NCBI GenBank assembly: GCA_016290695.1 | Contig: JAEEUX010000008.1 | Span: 1-20,896 of the forward strand | Reading direction: 5' to 3' | Origin: Oscillospiraceae bacterium | Lineage (GTDB): Bacteria; Bacillota; Clostridia; Oscillospirales; Oscillospiraceae | Length of the DNA: 20,896 nucleotides | Notes under the pieces: model-generated | Database searches by the model: none | Told to the model about the DNA's origin: nothing | What the model saw: the letters and a program-made list of their open reading frames with translations, nothing else | Shown: piece by piece, positions 1 through 7,869 of the stretch | Numbering within the stretch: position 1 is the stretch's first letter | Layout of the letters: each line of letters opens with the position of its first letter | Made by a program: the position numbers and the translations under genes

Positions 1-1
1 C

Positions 2-295
2 CGTCTTATGGCGCTCATGCTCGCCGGCAGCGTTATAGCCCAGGTTTTCAATATGCTCGGCAATATGGCCGGCGGCGCAGTCCCGTCAAGGATAGTCGGC
101 CTGATTGTGTTCCTTTTGATCTTCGTCGTGACGCAGCTTTTCAACATGGCGATAAACATAATAGGAACCTTCGTCCACGCGGCCCGTCTGCAATATCTTG
201 AATTCTTCGGAAAATTCTACGAAGAGGGCGGACGCGCATTCAAACCGTTTAATTTTAAAACAAAATATACACAAATTGTCAAGGAGGAAAAATAA
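2..295 (+). CDS. ntpI: V-type ATPase subunit I (a-type stator), C-terminal part
   Basis: Only the last 97 or so codons are present; the frame is open to the left edge. The protein is the membrane stator half-channel of the V-type ATPase, working against the K rotor ring. Two hydrophobic segments are visible (LMALMLAGSVIAQVF, and IVGLIVFLLIFVVTQLF running into the last helix). The family-typical end FVHAARLQYLEFFGKFYEE follows. Its Arg (nt 185-187) and the Glu five residues later (nt 200-202) match R629 and E634 of E. hirae NtpI, which act in ion transfer. The ribosome-binding site of the next gene (AAGGAGG, 281-287) lies inside the end of this gene, so translation of I and K is probably coupled. 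The assignment is firm; the N-terminal part is outside the window. Confidence 0.95.
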   Translation, partial: RLMALMLAGSVIAQVFNMLGNMAGGAVPSRIVGLIVFLLIFVVTQLFNMAINIIGTFVHAARLQYLEFFGKFYEEGGRAFKPFNFKTKYTQIVKEEK

Positions 296-296
296 A

Positions 297-788
297 ATGT
301 TGATAGAAGCTTTTGGAGGTCTCGCATTAGCGCTTTTCGGAGGCAGCCTTGCTGTCGGTCTTTCCTGCGTAGGTTCCGCTAAGGGTACCGGCATCGCCGG
401 TGAAGCGGCCAGCGGCGTCGTTTCCGAAGATCCTTCCAAATTCGGTAAATCCATGATTCTTCAGGTTCTTCCCGGTACTCAGGGTCTTTACGGCCTCGTT
501 ATCTGGTTCCTCGTCGCCTCGAAGGTCGGCATCCTCGGAGGAGGTCTTGCCTCCGGCATGAGCACCGCCTGCGGCTGGCAGATTTTCTTCGCCTGCCTTC
601 CCATGGCTCTCGGCGGACTTCTTTCCGCTATTGCTCAGGGCCGTGTCGCTGCCTCCGGTATCGGCATCCTCGCCAAGAAGCCCGACGACTGGTCCAAGGG
701 CATCCTTTTCTGCGTCATGGTCGAGTTCTACGCGATCCTTTCGCTGCTCGTATCCTTCCTCATGATTAACGGAATCGTTATCGCTTAA
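297..788 (+). CDS. ntpK: V-type ATPase subunit K (c-ring rotor proteolipid)
   Basis: A 163-aa proteolipid with two duplicated helical hairpins (four membrane spans), the E. hirae NtpK size class (about 156 aa). The start is the ATG at 297, just after AAGGAGG (281-287) and 1 nt beyond the subunit I stop; an in-frame ATG at 198 lies inside ntpI and is rejected. The ion-carrying Glu is E143 in the fourth helix (VMVEFYAIL). The first hairpin has no equivalent acid, so there is one ion site per protomer, as in bacterial V-type rings. L58, T61, Q62 and Y65 (LPGTQGLYG), Q114 (AIAQG) and E143 align with the known Na+ ligand shell of NtpK (L61, T64, Q65, Y68, Q110, E139). Na+ specificity is inferred from this match. 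Confidence 0.97.
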   Translation: MLIEAFGGLALALFGGSLAVGLSCVGSAKGTGIAGEAASGVVSEDPSKFGKSMILQVLPGTQGLYGLVIWFLVASKVGILGGGLASGMSTACGWQIFFACLPMALGGLLSAIAQGRVAASGIGILAKKPDDWSKGILFCVMVEFYAILSLLVSFLMINGIVIA

Positions 789-828
789 TGATTGCTTATA
801 CTCATCTCAAACTGATTGGAATGATTTT

Positions 829-1428
829 ATGAACGGGATCGAGAAAATTACAGAACGCATAAAAACCGATGCGCTTGCGGAAATGAGAGCCACCGAGGCG
901 GCGACAAAGGCTCAATGCGGCGAGATCCTTGCCGGATACAAGGAGAAGGCGCAGAACACCTACTGGAAAATCGTCTCCGAGGGTAAGCTTGAGGCGGAAC
1001 GTCTTGTAGAGCTCAGCAAGAACAGCGCTCAGACGGAGTCCAAGAAGCGTATGCTTCAGCTCAAGCAGGAGATGGTTTCCGCCGCCTTTGAGGGAGCGGG
1101 CAAAAAGCTTGCCGAGCTTCCGAAGGGAGAGTATGTGAAATTCCTCGTTTCGCTCGCTGTTCAGGCCTCTGCCACCGGCAGAGAAAAGATTGTTCTTTCT
1201 TCCGCTGACCGCGATAAGTGCGGCGAAGAGCTCGTCTCCGCGGCAAACGCCGCTCTCAAGGCAGACGGGAAAACCGGAGAGCTTACGCTTTCCGACGAAA
1301 CGAGAAACATTTCCGGCGGACTTATCCTCTCAAACGGAAAAATCGAGACAAATTGCAGCATTGAGACGCTTATCGACCTGCGCCGGAACGAGCTTTCCGG
1401 CGAAGTCGCGAGAATTCTGTTCGAGTAA
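829..1428 (+). CDS. ntpE: V-type ATPase subunit E (peripheral stalk)
   Basis: A 199-aa soluble protein. The first 100 or so residues are charged, Ala/Glu/Lys-rich and helical, as expected for the half of the peripheral stalk that pairs with subunit G. The last 40 residues carry the family signature GGLILSNGKIETNCSIETLI followed by DLRRNELSGEVARILF, the globular head that contacts subunit B. It lies 40 nt after ntpK in the conserved gene order. The start ATG at 829 has only a weak purine stretch before it (TTGGAATGA), so translation may depend partly on flow from upstream. The partner stalk subunit (G/H type) is absent between I and D and presumably lies upstream of the window. Confidence 0.94.
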   Translation: MNGIEKITERIKTDALAEMRATEAATKAQCGEILAGYKEKAQNTYWKIVSEGKLEAERLVELSKNSAQTESKKRMLQLKQEMVSAAFEGAGKKLAELPKGEYVKFLVSLAVQASATGREKIVLSSADRDKCGEELVSAANAALKADGKTGELTLSDETRNISGGLILSNGKIETNCSIETLIDLRRNELSGEVARILFE

Positions 1429-1467
1429 TATTTCCGCGTATCTTTCGCTATAAAGGGGGTTTGTATT

Positions 1468-2466
1468 TTGGCGGGAAAGAAAATCAAAGACACTGAATAT
1501 CTTTATCTGTCCGCTTATGTACATGCCAAGGAAAACAGCATGATCGGCGCCGAGCGCATAGAAAGAATGCTTGCCTCCCGTTCCCCCGAGGAGGCCATAA
1601 AGGTTCTCGAGGAGGCGGGCTGGAGCCCTGAGGACAAAAGCCCCGACTCTCTTGAAAAGCTTCTTTCGCAGAAACGCGACGAGGCGTTTGCCGATATGGG
1701 AAAGCTTGCCCCGAACGTCGGCGTGGTGGATATGTTCAGGATTCGCTACGATTATCATAACGCAAAGGTCCTTATAAAATCCTCCGCAACCGGCACCAAC
1801 GCCTCGGAACTTCTTTCGGGAGCGGGAAGGTTCAGCCCGGAGGCGCTGAAGGCAATCTTCGTGGAAGGGCGGCTTTCCGCTCTGCCCAAGACCTTTGCCG
1901 ACGCTATCGCAGAGGCTAACGATACCCTCGCGCGTACAGGAGATCCTCAGCTTGCGGACTTTGCCCTTGATAAGGCTTATTACAAGGAATCTATCGAGGC
2001 GGCAAAGGCCGTTGGCAGCGATTTCCTGATGGGCTATGCCCGCCTTTCCGTTGACTGCGTAAACCTCAGAAGCCTTGTTCGCTCCTTCAGAATGAAGAAG
2101 GACGAGAGCTTCATTAAGCGTTGTCTTATTGAGGGCGGAAACGTAAAGTGCAATTATATCGACGCTTCCCTCGCATCACCCGAGGCGGCGATTGACCTTT
2201 ATTCCTCTACGGCGCTCGCTTCTGCGGCGGCTGAGGGTAAAAACATTGTAAACGGCGGTAAGCTTACCGAGTTTGAGCGCCTATGCGATAACGCTCTGAA
2301 CATTTATATCGCCGACGCTAAGCTTTCCGCTTTCGGCGAAAAACCGCTCATCGGCTATCTATGTGCCGTTGAAGCGGAGATCAAGGCCATCAGAATCGTG
2401 ATGGCAGGGCAGTATGCGGGTATTCCCGCGGACACTACGCGCAAGCGTCTGAGAGAGGGGCTATAA
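1468..2466 (+). CDS. ntpC: V-type ATPase subunit C (central-stalk d-type subunit)
   Basis: A 332-aa all-helical protein of the AC39/d family, which links the K ring to the D-F central stalk. The N-terminus (YLYLSAYVHAKENSMIGAERIERML) and length fit the family. The start is a TTG at 1468; the choice rests on the purine-rich site AAAGGGGG (1452-1459) eight nt upstream and on the family N-terminus, with no suitable in-frame ATG nearby. Its stop overlaps the next ATG by one base (TAATG at 2464-2468), which argues for translational coupling with subunit F. Confidence 0.92.
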   Translation: MAGKKIKDTEYLYLSAYVHAKENSMIGAERIERMLASRSPEEAIKVLEEAGWSPEDKSPDSLEKLLSQKRDEAFADMGKLAPNVGVVDMFRIRYDYHNAKVLIKSSATGTNASELLSGAGRFSPEALKAIFVEGRLSALPKTFADAIAEANDTLARTGDPQLADFALDKAYYKESIEAAKAVGSDFLMGYARLSVDCVNLRSLVRSFRMKKDESFIKRCLIEGGNVKCNYIDASLASPEAAIDLYSSTALASAAAEGKNIVNGGKLTEFERLCDNALNIYIADAKLSAFGEKPLIGYLCAVEAEIKAIRIVMAGQYAGIPADTTRKRLREGL

Positions 2467-2786
2467 TGAACGGCTATAAAATTGCCGTAATAGGCGATAA
2501 AAACAGCGTTAACGGCTTTAAGGCTCTCGGACTGGACGTTTTCAGCGCGGAGAGCAGCGAGGAAGCCAAAGGCATGCTTCACCGCCTTGCAAAGGAAAGC
2601 GACCTCTACGCTATAATCTATATAACGGAGGAGCTTGCTCAGGGCATGATGGATGAGATAAACCGCCATAAGGACGATGTTGTTCCCGCGGTGATCCTCA
2701 TTCCGTCGAGAAACGGCTCGCTTGGACTCGGAATGTCGGCGCTTAGTTCTGCGGTTGAGCGCGCCGTCGGTTCGGGCATTCTCTAA
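2466..2786 (+). CDS. ntpG: V-type ATPase subunit F (central stalk)
   Basis: A 106-aa Rossmann-like protein. It has an N-terminal beta strand and turn (KIAVIGDKNSVNGFKALG), a middle strand YAIIYITEE, and the typical C-terminal stretch PAVILIPSRNGSLGLG. The last segment (MSALSSAVERAVG) is the helix that lies along subunit D and can regulate ATP hydrolysis. In E. hirae this subunit is named NtpG; many annotations use AtpF. It overlaps ntpC by one base and is followed 19 nt later by ntpA. Confidence 0.94.
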   Translation: MNGYKIAVIGDKNSVNGFKALGLDVFSAESSEEAKGMLHRLAKESDLYAIIYITEELAQGMMDEINRHKDDVVPAVILIPSRNGSLGLGMSALSSAVERAVGSGIL

Positions 2787-2805
2787 TGAAAGGATTGGTC
2801 AACAT

Positions 2806-4575
2806 ATGAGCGGCAGAATAGTCAAGGTTTCCGGCCCGCTTGTCGTAGCCGAAAACATGGCGGACGCCAGCATGGCGGACGTTGTTCTCGTCGGCGAAAA
2901 TAAACTTAAAGGCGAAATCCTCAACATGACCGGGGACAGCGCCTCCATTCAGGTCTACGAAGAAACCTCCGGCCTTGCGCCCGGCGCCGAGGTCGTTACC
3001 ACGGGCGCTCCGCTTTCCGTGGAGCTCGGCCCCGGCCTTCTCGAAAATATTTACGACGGTATCCAGCGTCCTCTTACCGAGATAAGAGCCCTCGCCGGAG
3101 AGACCATCGCCAGAGGTATAGATGTTCCGGCTCTTGACCGCAAGAAGGTCTGGGAGTTCAAGGCGACAGCCGCTGCCGGAACGAGAGTCACCGGCGGCGA
3201 CATAATCGGAACCGTTCAGGAGACTACGGCTCTTCTTCACAAGGTCATGGTCCCGCACGGCATCGAGGGCGAGCTTACCGAGATAGCGGACGGCTCCTAC
3301 ACCGTTACGCAGACTATCGCCAAGGTCAAGACCGACAGCGGCGAAACCAAGGAAATCACCCTTATGCAGAAGTGGCCTGTCCGTAAGAACAGACCCTATA
3401 AGCAGAAGACTCTGCCCTGCGTCCCGCTTTGCAGCGGCCAGCGCGTCATAGACACGATGTTCCCCATCGCAAAGGGCGGCACGGCGGCGGTTCCCGGCCC
3501 CTTCGGAAGCGGCAAGACCGTCGTTCAGCATGCGCTTGCGAAATGGTCGGACGTGGACGTCGTCGTCTACATCGGTTGCGGCGAGCGCGGAAACGAAATG
3601 ACGGACGTTCTCATGGAGTTCCCCGAGCTGCAGGACCCGCGCACGGGCGAGAGCCTCATGAAGAGAACCGTCCTTATCGCAAATACATCCGATATGCCCG
3701 TTGCGGCCCGTGAAGCCTCCATCTATACCGGCATCACCATCGCCGAGTATTACCGCGACATGGGTTACGACGTCGCCATTATAGCCGACTCCACCTCCCG
3801 TTGGGCCGAGGCCCTGCGTGAGATGTCGGGCCGTCTCGAAGAGATGCCCGGTGAAGAAGGTTACCCGGCATACCTTTCCTCCCGCCTTGCCCAGTTCTAT
3901 GAAAGAGCGGGCTGCGTTATCTGCCAGAGCGGCGAGGAGCGCGAGGGTACGCTTACGGCCATCGGCGCCGTTTCCCCTCCGGGCGGTGATACCTCCGAGC
4001 CTGTTTCTCAGGCGACGCTGCGTATAGTCAAGGTCTTCTGGGGCCTCGACGCAAGCCTCGCCCATGCCCGCCACTTCCCGGCGATAAACTGGATGAACAG
4101 TTATTCGCTCTATATCGACAATCTTCGCCCCTGGTATGAGAAGAATTACGGCAAGAGCTTCCTCGAAAACAGAGAGAAGACCGCCGCGATGCTTCAGAAG
4201 GAATCGGAGCTTCAGGAAATCGTCAAGCTCGTCGGTCAGGACTCCCTTTCCGCCGAGGACAGACTCACCCTTGAAACCTCCAAGATGATAAGAGAAGACT
4301 TCCTTCAGCAGAACGCCTTCGTGGATATAGACAACTATTCCGAGTATGTTAGACAGGCCCGTATGCTTGCCATGATCCTCAATTACGATACCCTTTGCCG
4401 CAAGGCCATCGCCGACGGTGCAGAGCTCGAACGCCTCATCAAGATCGAGGCAAAAGAGAAAATCGCCCGCGCGAAGACCGTTCCGGCGAATAAATACCTT
4501 GAGGTATACGACCAGATCGAGAAGGATATGGCCGAGCAGATTAACCAGATAGCGGCGGGAGGCGAGCAGGATTGA
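2806..4575 (+). CDS. ntpA: V-type ATPase catalytic subunit A
   Basis: A 589-aa catalytic subunit. The start is the ATG at 2806, preceded by AAAGGA (2789-2794). An in-frame ATG at 2722 lies inside the previous gene and would add 28 unrelated residues. In order, it has the N-terminal barrel (RIVKVSGPLVVAENM), the A-specific bulge domain (about residues 110-190), the P-loop GPFGSGKT (231-238, Lys237), GERGNEMTDVL with the catalytic Glu, the Walker B region VAIIADSTSRW, and the late signature GAVSPPGGDTSEPVSQATLR. It overlaps subunit B by 4 nt (TTGA). The intact P-loop fits either ATP-driven ion export or ATP synthesis; direction cannot be read from sequence. Confidence 0.98.
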   Translation: MSGRIVKVSGPLVVAENMADASMADVVLVGENKLKGEILNMTGDSASIQVYEETSGLAPGAEVVTTGAPLSVELGPGLLENIYDGIQRPLTEIRALAGETIARGIDVPALDRKKVWEFKATAAAGTRVTGGDIIGTVQETTALLHKVMVPHGIEGELTEIADGSYTVTQTIAKVKTDSGETKEITLMQKWPVRKNRPYKQKTLPCVPLCSGQRVIDTMFPIAKGGTAAVPGPFGSGKTVVQHALAKWSDVDVVVYIGCGERGNEMTDVLMEFPELQDPRTGESLMKRTVLIANTSDMPVAAREASIYTGITIAEYYRDMGYDVAIIADSTSRWAEALREMSGRLEEMPGEEGYPAYLSSRLAQFYERAGCVICQSGEEREGTLTAIGAVSPPGGDTSEPVSQATLRIVKVFWGLDASLAHARHFPAINWMNSYSLYIDNLRPWYEKNYGKSFLENREKTAAMLQKESELQEIVKLVGQDSLSAEDRLTLETSKMIREDFLQQNAFVDIDNYSEYVRQARMLAMILNYDTLCRKAIADGAELERLIKIEAKEKIARAKTVPANKYLEVYDQIEKDMAEQINQIAAGGEQD

Positions 4576-5954
4576 TTAAGGAATATAAAACCATACAGGA
4601 AGTAAACGGCCCTCTTATGATCGTTAAAAACGTCGAGGGCGTTGCCTACGACGAGCTCGCGGAGATCGAGCTCCCCAACGGCGAAAAAAGACGCTGCAAG
4701 GTTCTTGAGGTCAATAAGGACAGAGCCGTCGTTCAGCTTTTTGAAAGCTCCACCGGCATTAACCTTGCCGAGAGCAAGGTTCGTTTCCTCGGCCATAGCC
4801 TCGAGCTCGGCGTTTCCGAGGATATGCTCGGCCGAGTCTTCGACGGTATGGGCAAGCCCATTGACGGCGGCCCGGACATCCTCCCTGAGAAGTATCTCGA
4901 CATTAACGGCCTCCCCATGAACCCCGCCGCGCGCGACTATCCCTCCGAGTTCATCCAGACGGGAATCAGCGCTATCGACGGACTGAACACCCTTGTAAGA
5001 GGCCAGAAGCTGCCCATTTTCTCCGGCTCCGGCCTTCCGCACGCGAGTCTCGCCGCGCAGATAGCGCGTCAGGCTAAGGTTCGCGGCACGGATTCGCCCT
5101 TCGCCGTCGTTTTCGCAGCCGTAGGTATCACCTTCGAGGAGTCTGAGTATTTCGTTCAGGAGTTCAAGATAACGGGCGCTATCGACAGAACGGTTCTCTT
5201 CACGAACCTTGCCAACGACCCCGCCGTCGAGCGTATTGCTACGCCTCGTATGGCGCTTACCGCGGCTGAGTACCTCGCCTTTGAAAAGGGCATGCACGTT
5301 CTCGTCATCATCACCGACATCACGAACTACGCCGAGGCTCTGCGCGAAATTTCCGCCGCTAAGAAGGAAGTGCCCGGACGCCGCGGCTATCCCGGTTACC
5401 TTTATACCGACTTTGCTACGATGTATGAGCGCGCCGGACGCAGAATAGGCAAGGAGGGCTCCATCACCATGATACCCATCCTTACCATGCCCGAGGACGA
5501 TATCACCCACCCAATCCCCGACCTTACGGGTTACATCACGGAGGGTCAGATTATCCTCTCGCGCGAGCTTTACAACAAGAACGTCCTTCCGCCTATCGAC
5601 GTTTCTTCTTCGCTTTCCCGTCTTAAAGATAAGGGTATCGGCGAAGGGAAGACGCGCGAGGACCATTCCGGCACGATGAACCAGCTCTTCGCTGCGTATT
5701 CCGCCGGTAAGGACGCCCGCGAGCTCATGACGATACTCGGCGAAGCCGCCCTTTCGGATACGGATAAGCTCTTTGCAAAGTTCGCCGAAGCCTTTGAAAA
5801 CGAGTATATCGGTCAGGGCTCGTCCACGAACAGAAGCATTGAGGAAACGCTCGACATCGGCTGGAAGCTCCTTTCCATCCTGCCGAGAACGGAACTCAAG
5901 CGTATCAAGGAAGAGTATATCGACAAGTATATGCCCAAAACCGGCGCACAATAA
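4572..5954 (+). CDS. ntpB: V-type ATPase regulatory subunit B
   Basis: A 460-aa non-catalytic partner of subunit A. The start is a TTG at 4572 that overlaps the ntpA stop; GGGAGG (4557-4562) lies nine nt before it, and the N-terminus IKEYKTIQEVNGPLM is the usual one. The P-loop is absent: the equivalent stretch is IFSGSGLPHASLAAQI, typical of B subunits. The arginine finger that completes the catalytic site in A is Arg350, in VSSSLSRLKDKGIGEG, the same number as in E. hirae NtpB. ntpD follows after 18 nt. Confidence 0.97.
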   Translation: MIKEYKTIQEVNGPLMIVKNVEGVAYDELAEIELPNGEKRRCKVLEVNKDRAVVQLFESSTGINLAESKVRFLGHSLELGVSEDMLGRVFDGMGKPIDGGPDILPEKYLDINGLPMNPAARDYPSEFIQTGISAIDGLNTLVRGQKLPIFSGSGLPHASLAAQIARQAKVRGTDSPFAVVFAAVGITFEESEYFVQEFKITGAIDRTVLFTNLANDPAVERIATPRMALTAAEYLAFEKGMHVLVIITDITNYAEALREISAAKKEVPGRRGYPGYLYTDFATMYERAGRRIGKEGSITMIPILTMPEDDITHPIPDLTGYITEGQIILSRELYNKNVLPPIDVSSSLSRLKDKGIGEGKTREDHSGTMNQLFAAYSAGKDARELMTILGEAALSDTDKLFAKFAEAFENEYIGQGSSTNRSIEETLDIGWKLLSILPRTELKRIKEEYIDKYMPKTGAQ

Positions 5955-5972
5955 TTATCGGGAGGCGAAAGT

Positions 5973-6626
5973 ATGGCTTCCGCAAGCATTAAACCCACGC
6001 GCATGGAGCTTAACCGCACCAAGGCGCGCCTGAAAACCGCAACGCGCGGCCATAAGCTCCTGAAGGATAAACGAGACGAGCTTATGCGCCAGTTCATGCT
6101 CATAATCAAGCAGAATAAGGAGCTCCGCCAAAAGGTCGAGGCCGGTCTGGCAGAGGCTATGCGCGCTATGAGCGCCGCGTCCTCCGTCATGTCCCCGGAC
6201 ATGCTGGAGCAGGCTTTGCTTTACTCGAAGCAGAGCGTGGACGTGGGCATGGAGCTTAAAAACGTAATGAGCGTAAACGTCCCCGCCTATACCTTCCGCG
6301 AGAGAAGCGAGGATCCATCCGAGATTTTCCCGTACAGCTACGCGATGACCTCGGGCGAGCTGGACGACGCAATAGGTATGTTCTCGCAGACCTTCAAGGA
6401 TATGCTGGAGCTTGCGCGCATCGAAAAGACCATGCAGCTCCTCGCGCAGGAAATAGAAAAAACGCGCCGCAGAGTCAATGCGCTCGAGTACGTAATGATT
6501 CCCGAGATGCAGCAGACAATCAAATTCATTACGATGAAGCTCGAGGAAAATGAGCGCGCCAATACCACGAGACTCATGAAGGTCAAGGATACCATCCTTC
6601 AGGAAGCTCACGGCTACGAGCAATAA
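5973..6626 (+). CDS. ntpD: V-type ATPase subunit D (central rotor shaft)
   Basis: A 217-aa helical protein that forms the rotating shaft inside the A3B3 head. The signatures PTRMELNRTKARLKTATRGH and LLKDKRDELMRQF at the N-terminus and the C-terminal coiled coil with RRRVNALEYVMIPEMQQTI are diagnostic. The ATG at 5973 has a GGGAGG site (5960-5965). A second in-frame ATG at 6003 is possible, but the family usually has the extra N-terminal residues. It is the last gene of the operon, and a strong terminator starts 20 nt after its stop. Confidence 0.96.
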   Translation: MASASIKPTRMELNRTKARLKTATRGHKLLKDKRDELMRQFMLIIKQNKELRQKVEAGLAEAMRAMSAASSVMSPDMLEQALLYSKQSVDVGMELKNVMSVNVPAYTFRERSEDPSEIFPYSYAMTSGELDDAIGMFSQTFKDMLELARIEKTMQLLAQEIEKTRRRVNALEYVMIPEMQQTIKFITMKLEENERANTTRLMKVKDTILQEAHGYEQ

Positions 6627-6645
6627 TCGAATCATTTGTTTTCCG

Positions 6646-6685
6646 AAAATCGCCTGGGAACCGTTCTCGGGCGATTTTTATTTTG
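6646..6685 (+). terminator. Intrinsic terminator of the V-type ATPase operon
   Basis: A 15-bp stem (AAAATCGCCTGGGAA, 6646-6660, pairing with TTCTCGGGCGATTTT, 6664-6678, with two G-U pairs) closes a 3-nt loop and is followed by a T-rich tail (TATTTTG). It sits just after ntpD, so it probably ends the ATPase transcript. Confidence 0.88.
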
Positions 6686-6705
6686 CCTAAGGTTCAACTC
6701 TCCTG

Positions 6706-6868
6706 ATACTAATATTCAATTAAAATCAGAAAATCTATGCGGCAGGTTTCGCGCCATGCTTCGTTGGGCTTCTTGACCATATATATTCATTATGCTCTGC
6801 GAAGCCCGCCTCGCCTGACGCGAAACCTGTTCGCATATCCGTTTCTTCTTTTAATTGAATATTAGTAT
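6706..6868. repeat. 163-bp nested inverted repeat (MITE-like or palindromic repeat candidate)
   Basis: This fills most of the 369-nt gene-free stretch 6627-6995. The ends are a perfect 20-bp inverted repeat: ATACTAATATTCAATTAAAA at 6706-6725 and its reverse complement at 6849-6868. Further in, TATGCGGCAGGTTTCGCG (6736-6753) pairs with CGCGAAACCTGTTCGCATA (6819-6837) apart from a small internal loop. Nearer the centre, GGGCTTC (6766-6772) pairs with GAAGCCC (6801-6807). The whole unit could fold into one long hairpin with an AT-rich apex. It has no open reading frame of note. I saw no target duplication at its ends and no second copy in this window. It could be a non-autonomous mobile element, a dispersed palindromic repeat or a structured RNA. 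Confidence 0.8.
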
Positions 6869-6995
6869 AACAAACGCTTCGACGCGCTTCGCCCTTATTT
6901 TCTGCCGCTTAGGGTTAAAATCACGCTGTAAATATATGTTAATGCTGCGAAATATTGATTTTTCGGGAAACAGCAAGGAAAGAAGGCGTAACATA

Positions 6996-7835
6996 ATGCA
7001 AATGACGAAAAAAGCGGGACTCATTGAGAACCAGCGCGTTGTGAGCGTCCCGGTATATGACATTGTTCCGAATCCGAAGCAGCCGCGCAGGATTTTTGAC
7101 AGCGAGGCGCTGGAGGAACTTTCGGAGAGCATCGCGCGATACGGCATAATCCAGCCGCTGAGCGTCCGGCGCTGCGGGCGCTGCTTCGAGCTTATCGCGG
7201 GGGAAAGGCGTCTGCGGGCGGCGAAGCTCGCCGGGCTGCGCGAGGTGCCGTGCATAATAATGGAGCTCAGCGGCGAGGATTCGTCAGTCATCGCGCTCAT
7301 TGAGAACATCCAGCGGCGCGACCTGAGCTACATAGAGGAGGCGGAGGGGCTTGCGCGGCTCATAAACGAATACCGCATGACGCAGGAAGAGCTGGCTAAG
7401 CGCATAAGCCGCTCACAGTCGGCCGTGGCGAACAAGCTGCGTTTGCTGCGCCTTTCGCCGGAAATCCTCTACGTCCTGCGCGAATCGAGCCTCACGGAGC
7501 GCCACGCGCGCGCCCTGCTGCGCCTGCCCACGGAGGAGCTGCGGCAGAAGGCACTGGAGCAGATGATAATCCATTCGCTCACCGTGACGGAGTCCGAGGC
7601 CTACATAGAGGGGCTGCTGCGCGAAAACGAAAACGAAGCCGCGCCCGGGAAAAGCCCCGCGCGCGGCAAATCGAACTATATTATCAAAGACGTCCGCCTT
7701 TTTCTCAACAGTCTCGACCGGGGCCTCGGGATAATGCGAAGCTCCGGCGTGGAGGCGCAGGTGGATAAAAGCGAGACGGAGAGCGACATCGTCCTCATGA
7801 TAACCATACCCAAACGCCGCAAAAGCGAGGCGTAG
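6996..7835 (+). CDS. ParB/Noc-family DNA-binding protein
   Basis: A 279-aa ParB-family protein. The start is the ATG at 6996, set by AGAAGG (6981-6986); an in-frame extension upstream to 6936 has no ribosome-binding site and no family likeness. The N-terminal CTP-binding fold has NPKQPRRIF, GERR at 69-72 and ENIQR at 103-107. A helix-turn-helix follows (about 129-150, TQEELAKRISRSQSAVANKL), then LTERHARALLRLP, and a C-terminal dimer domain starting IIKDVRLFLNSLDRG. The TERHARALL and ANKLRLL stretches resemble the nucleoid occlusion protein Noc more than Spo0J/ParB. However, the N-terminal membrane-targeting amphipathic helix of Bacillus Noc is not seen. It has no parA neighbour. The ParB superfamily is certain; the Noc role is an inference. 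Confidence 0.85.
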   Translation: MQMTKKAGLIENQRVVSVPVYDIVPNPKQPRRIFDSEALEELSESIARYGIIQPLSVRRCGRCFELIAGERRLRAAKLAGLREVPCIIMELSGEDSSVIALIENIQRRDLSYIEEAEGLARLINEYRMTQEELAKRISRSQSAVANKLRLLRLSPEILYVLRESSLTERHARALLRLPTEELRQKALEQMIIHSLTVTESEAYIEGLLRENENEAAPGKSPARGKSNYIIKDVRLFLNSLDRGLGIMRSSGVEAQVDKSETESDIVLMITIPKRRKSEA

Positions 7836-7869
7836 GGGCTGCTTCCGGATTTATTTCCGGCGATAGCCC
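7836..7869. terminator. Hairpin between convergent genes, possible two-way terminator
   Basis: GGGCT (7836-7840) pairs with AGCCC (7865-7869), and CCGGA (7845-7849) pairs with TCCGG (7856-7860), with a 4x4 internal loop and a 6-nt apex. It begins directly after the stop of the ParB-family gene and lies at the 3' end of the opposing metal ATPase operon. Neither side has a clear T run, so termination is only a suggestion. Confidence 0.4.

Noticed and set aside
2722..2805. Upstream ATG for ntpA
   Set aside because: It would overlap ntpG by 65 nt and add residues absent from subunit A; the ATG at 2806 has its own ribosome-binding site.
2743..4074. 443-codon open frame on the minus strand opposite ntpA
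   Set aside because: It is a shadow of ntpA with no recognisable domain and no ribosome-binding site or operon context.
4383..5951. 522-codon open frame on the minus strand opposite ntpB
   Set aside because: It lies wholly antisense to a certain gene, resembles no family, and is explained by the codon bias of ntpB, which leaves few stops on the other strand.
6869..6995. Promoter for the ParB-family gene
   Set aside because: TAAAAT-like -10 candidates exist, but none has a convincing -35 at 16-18 bp, so none is called.
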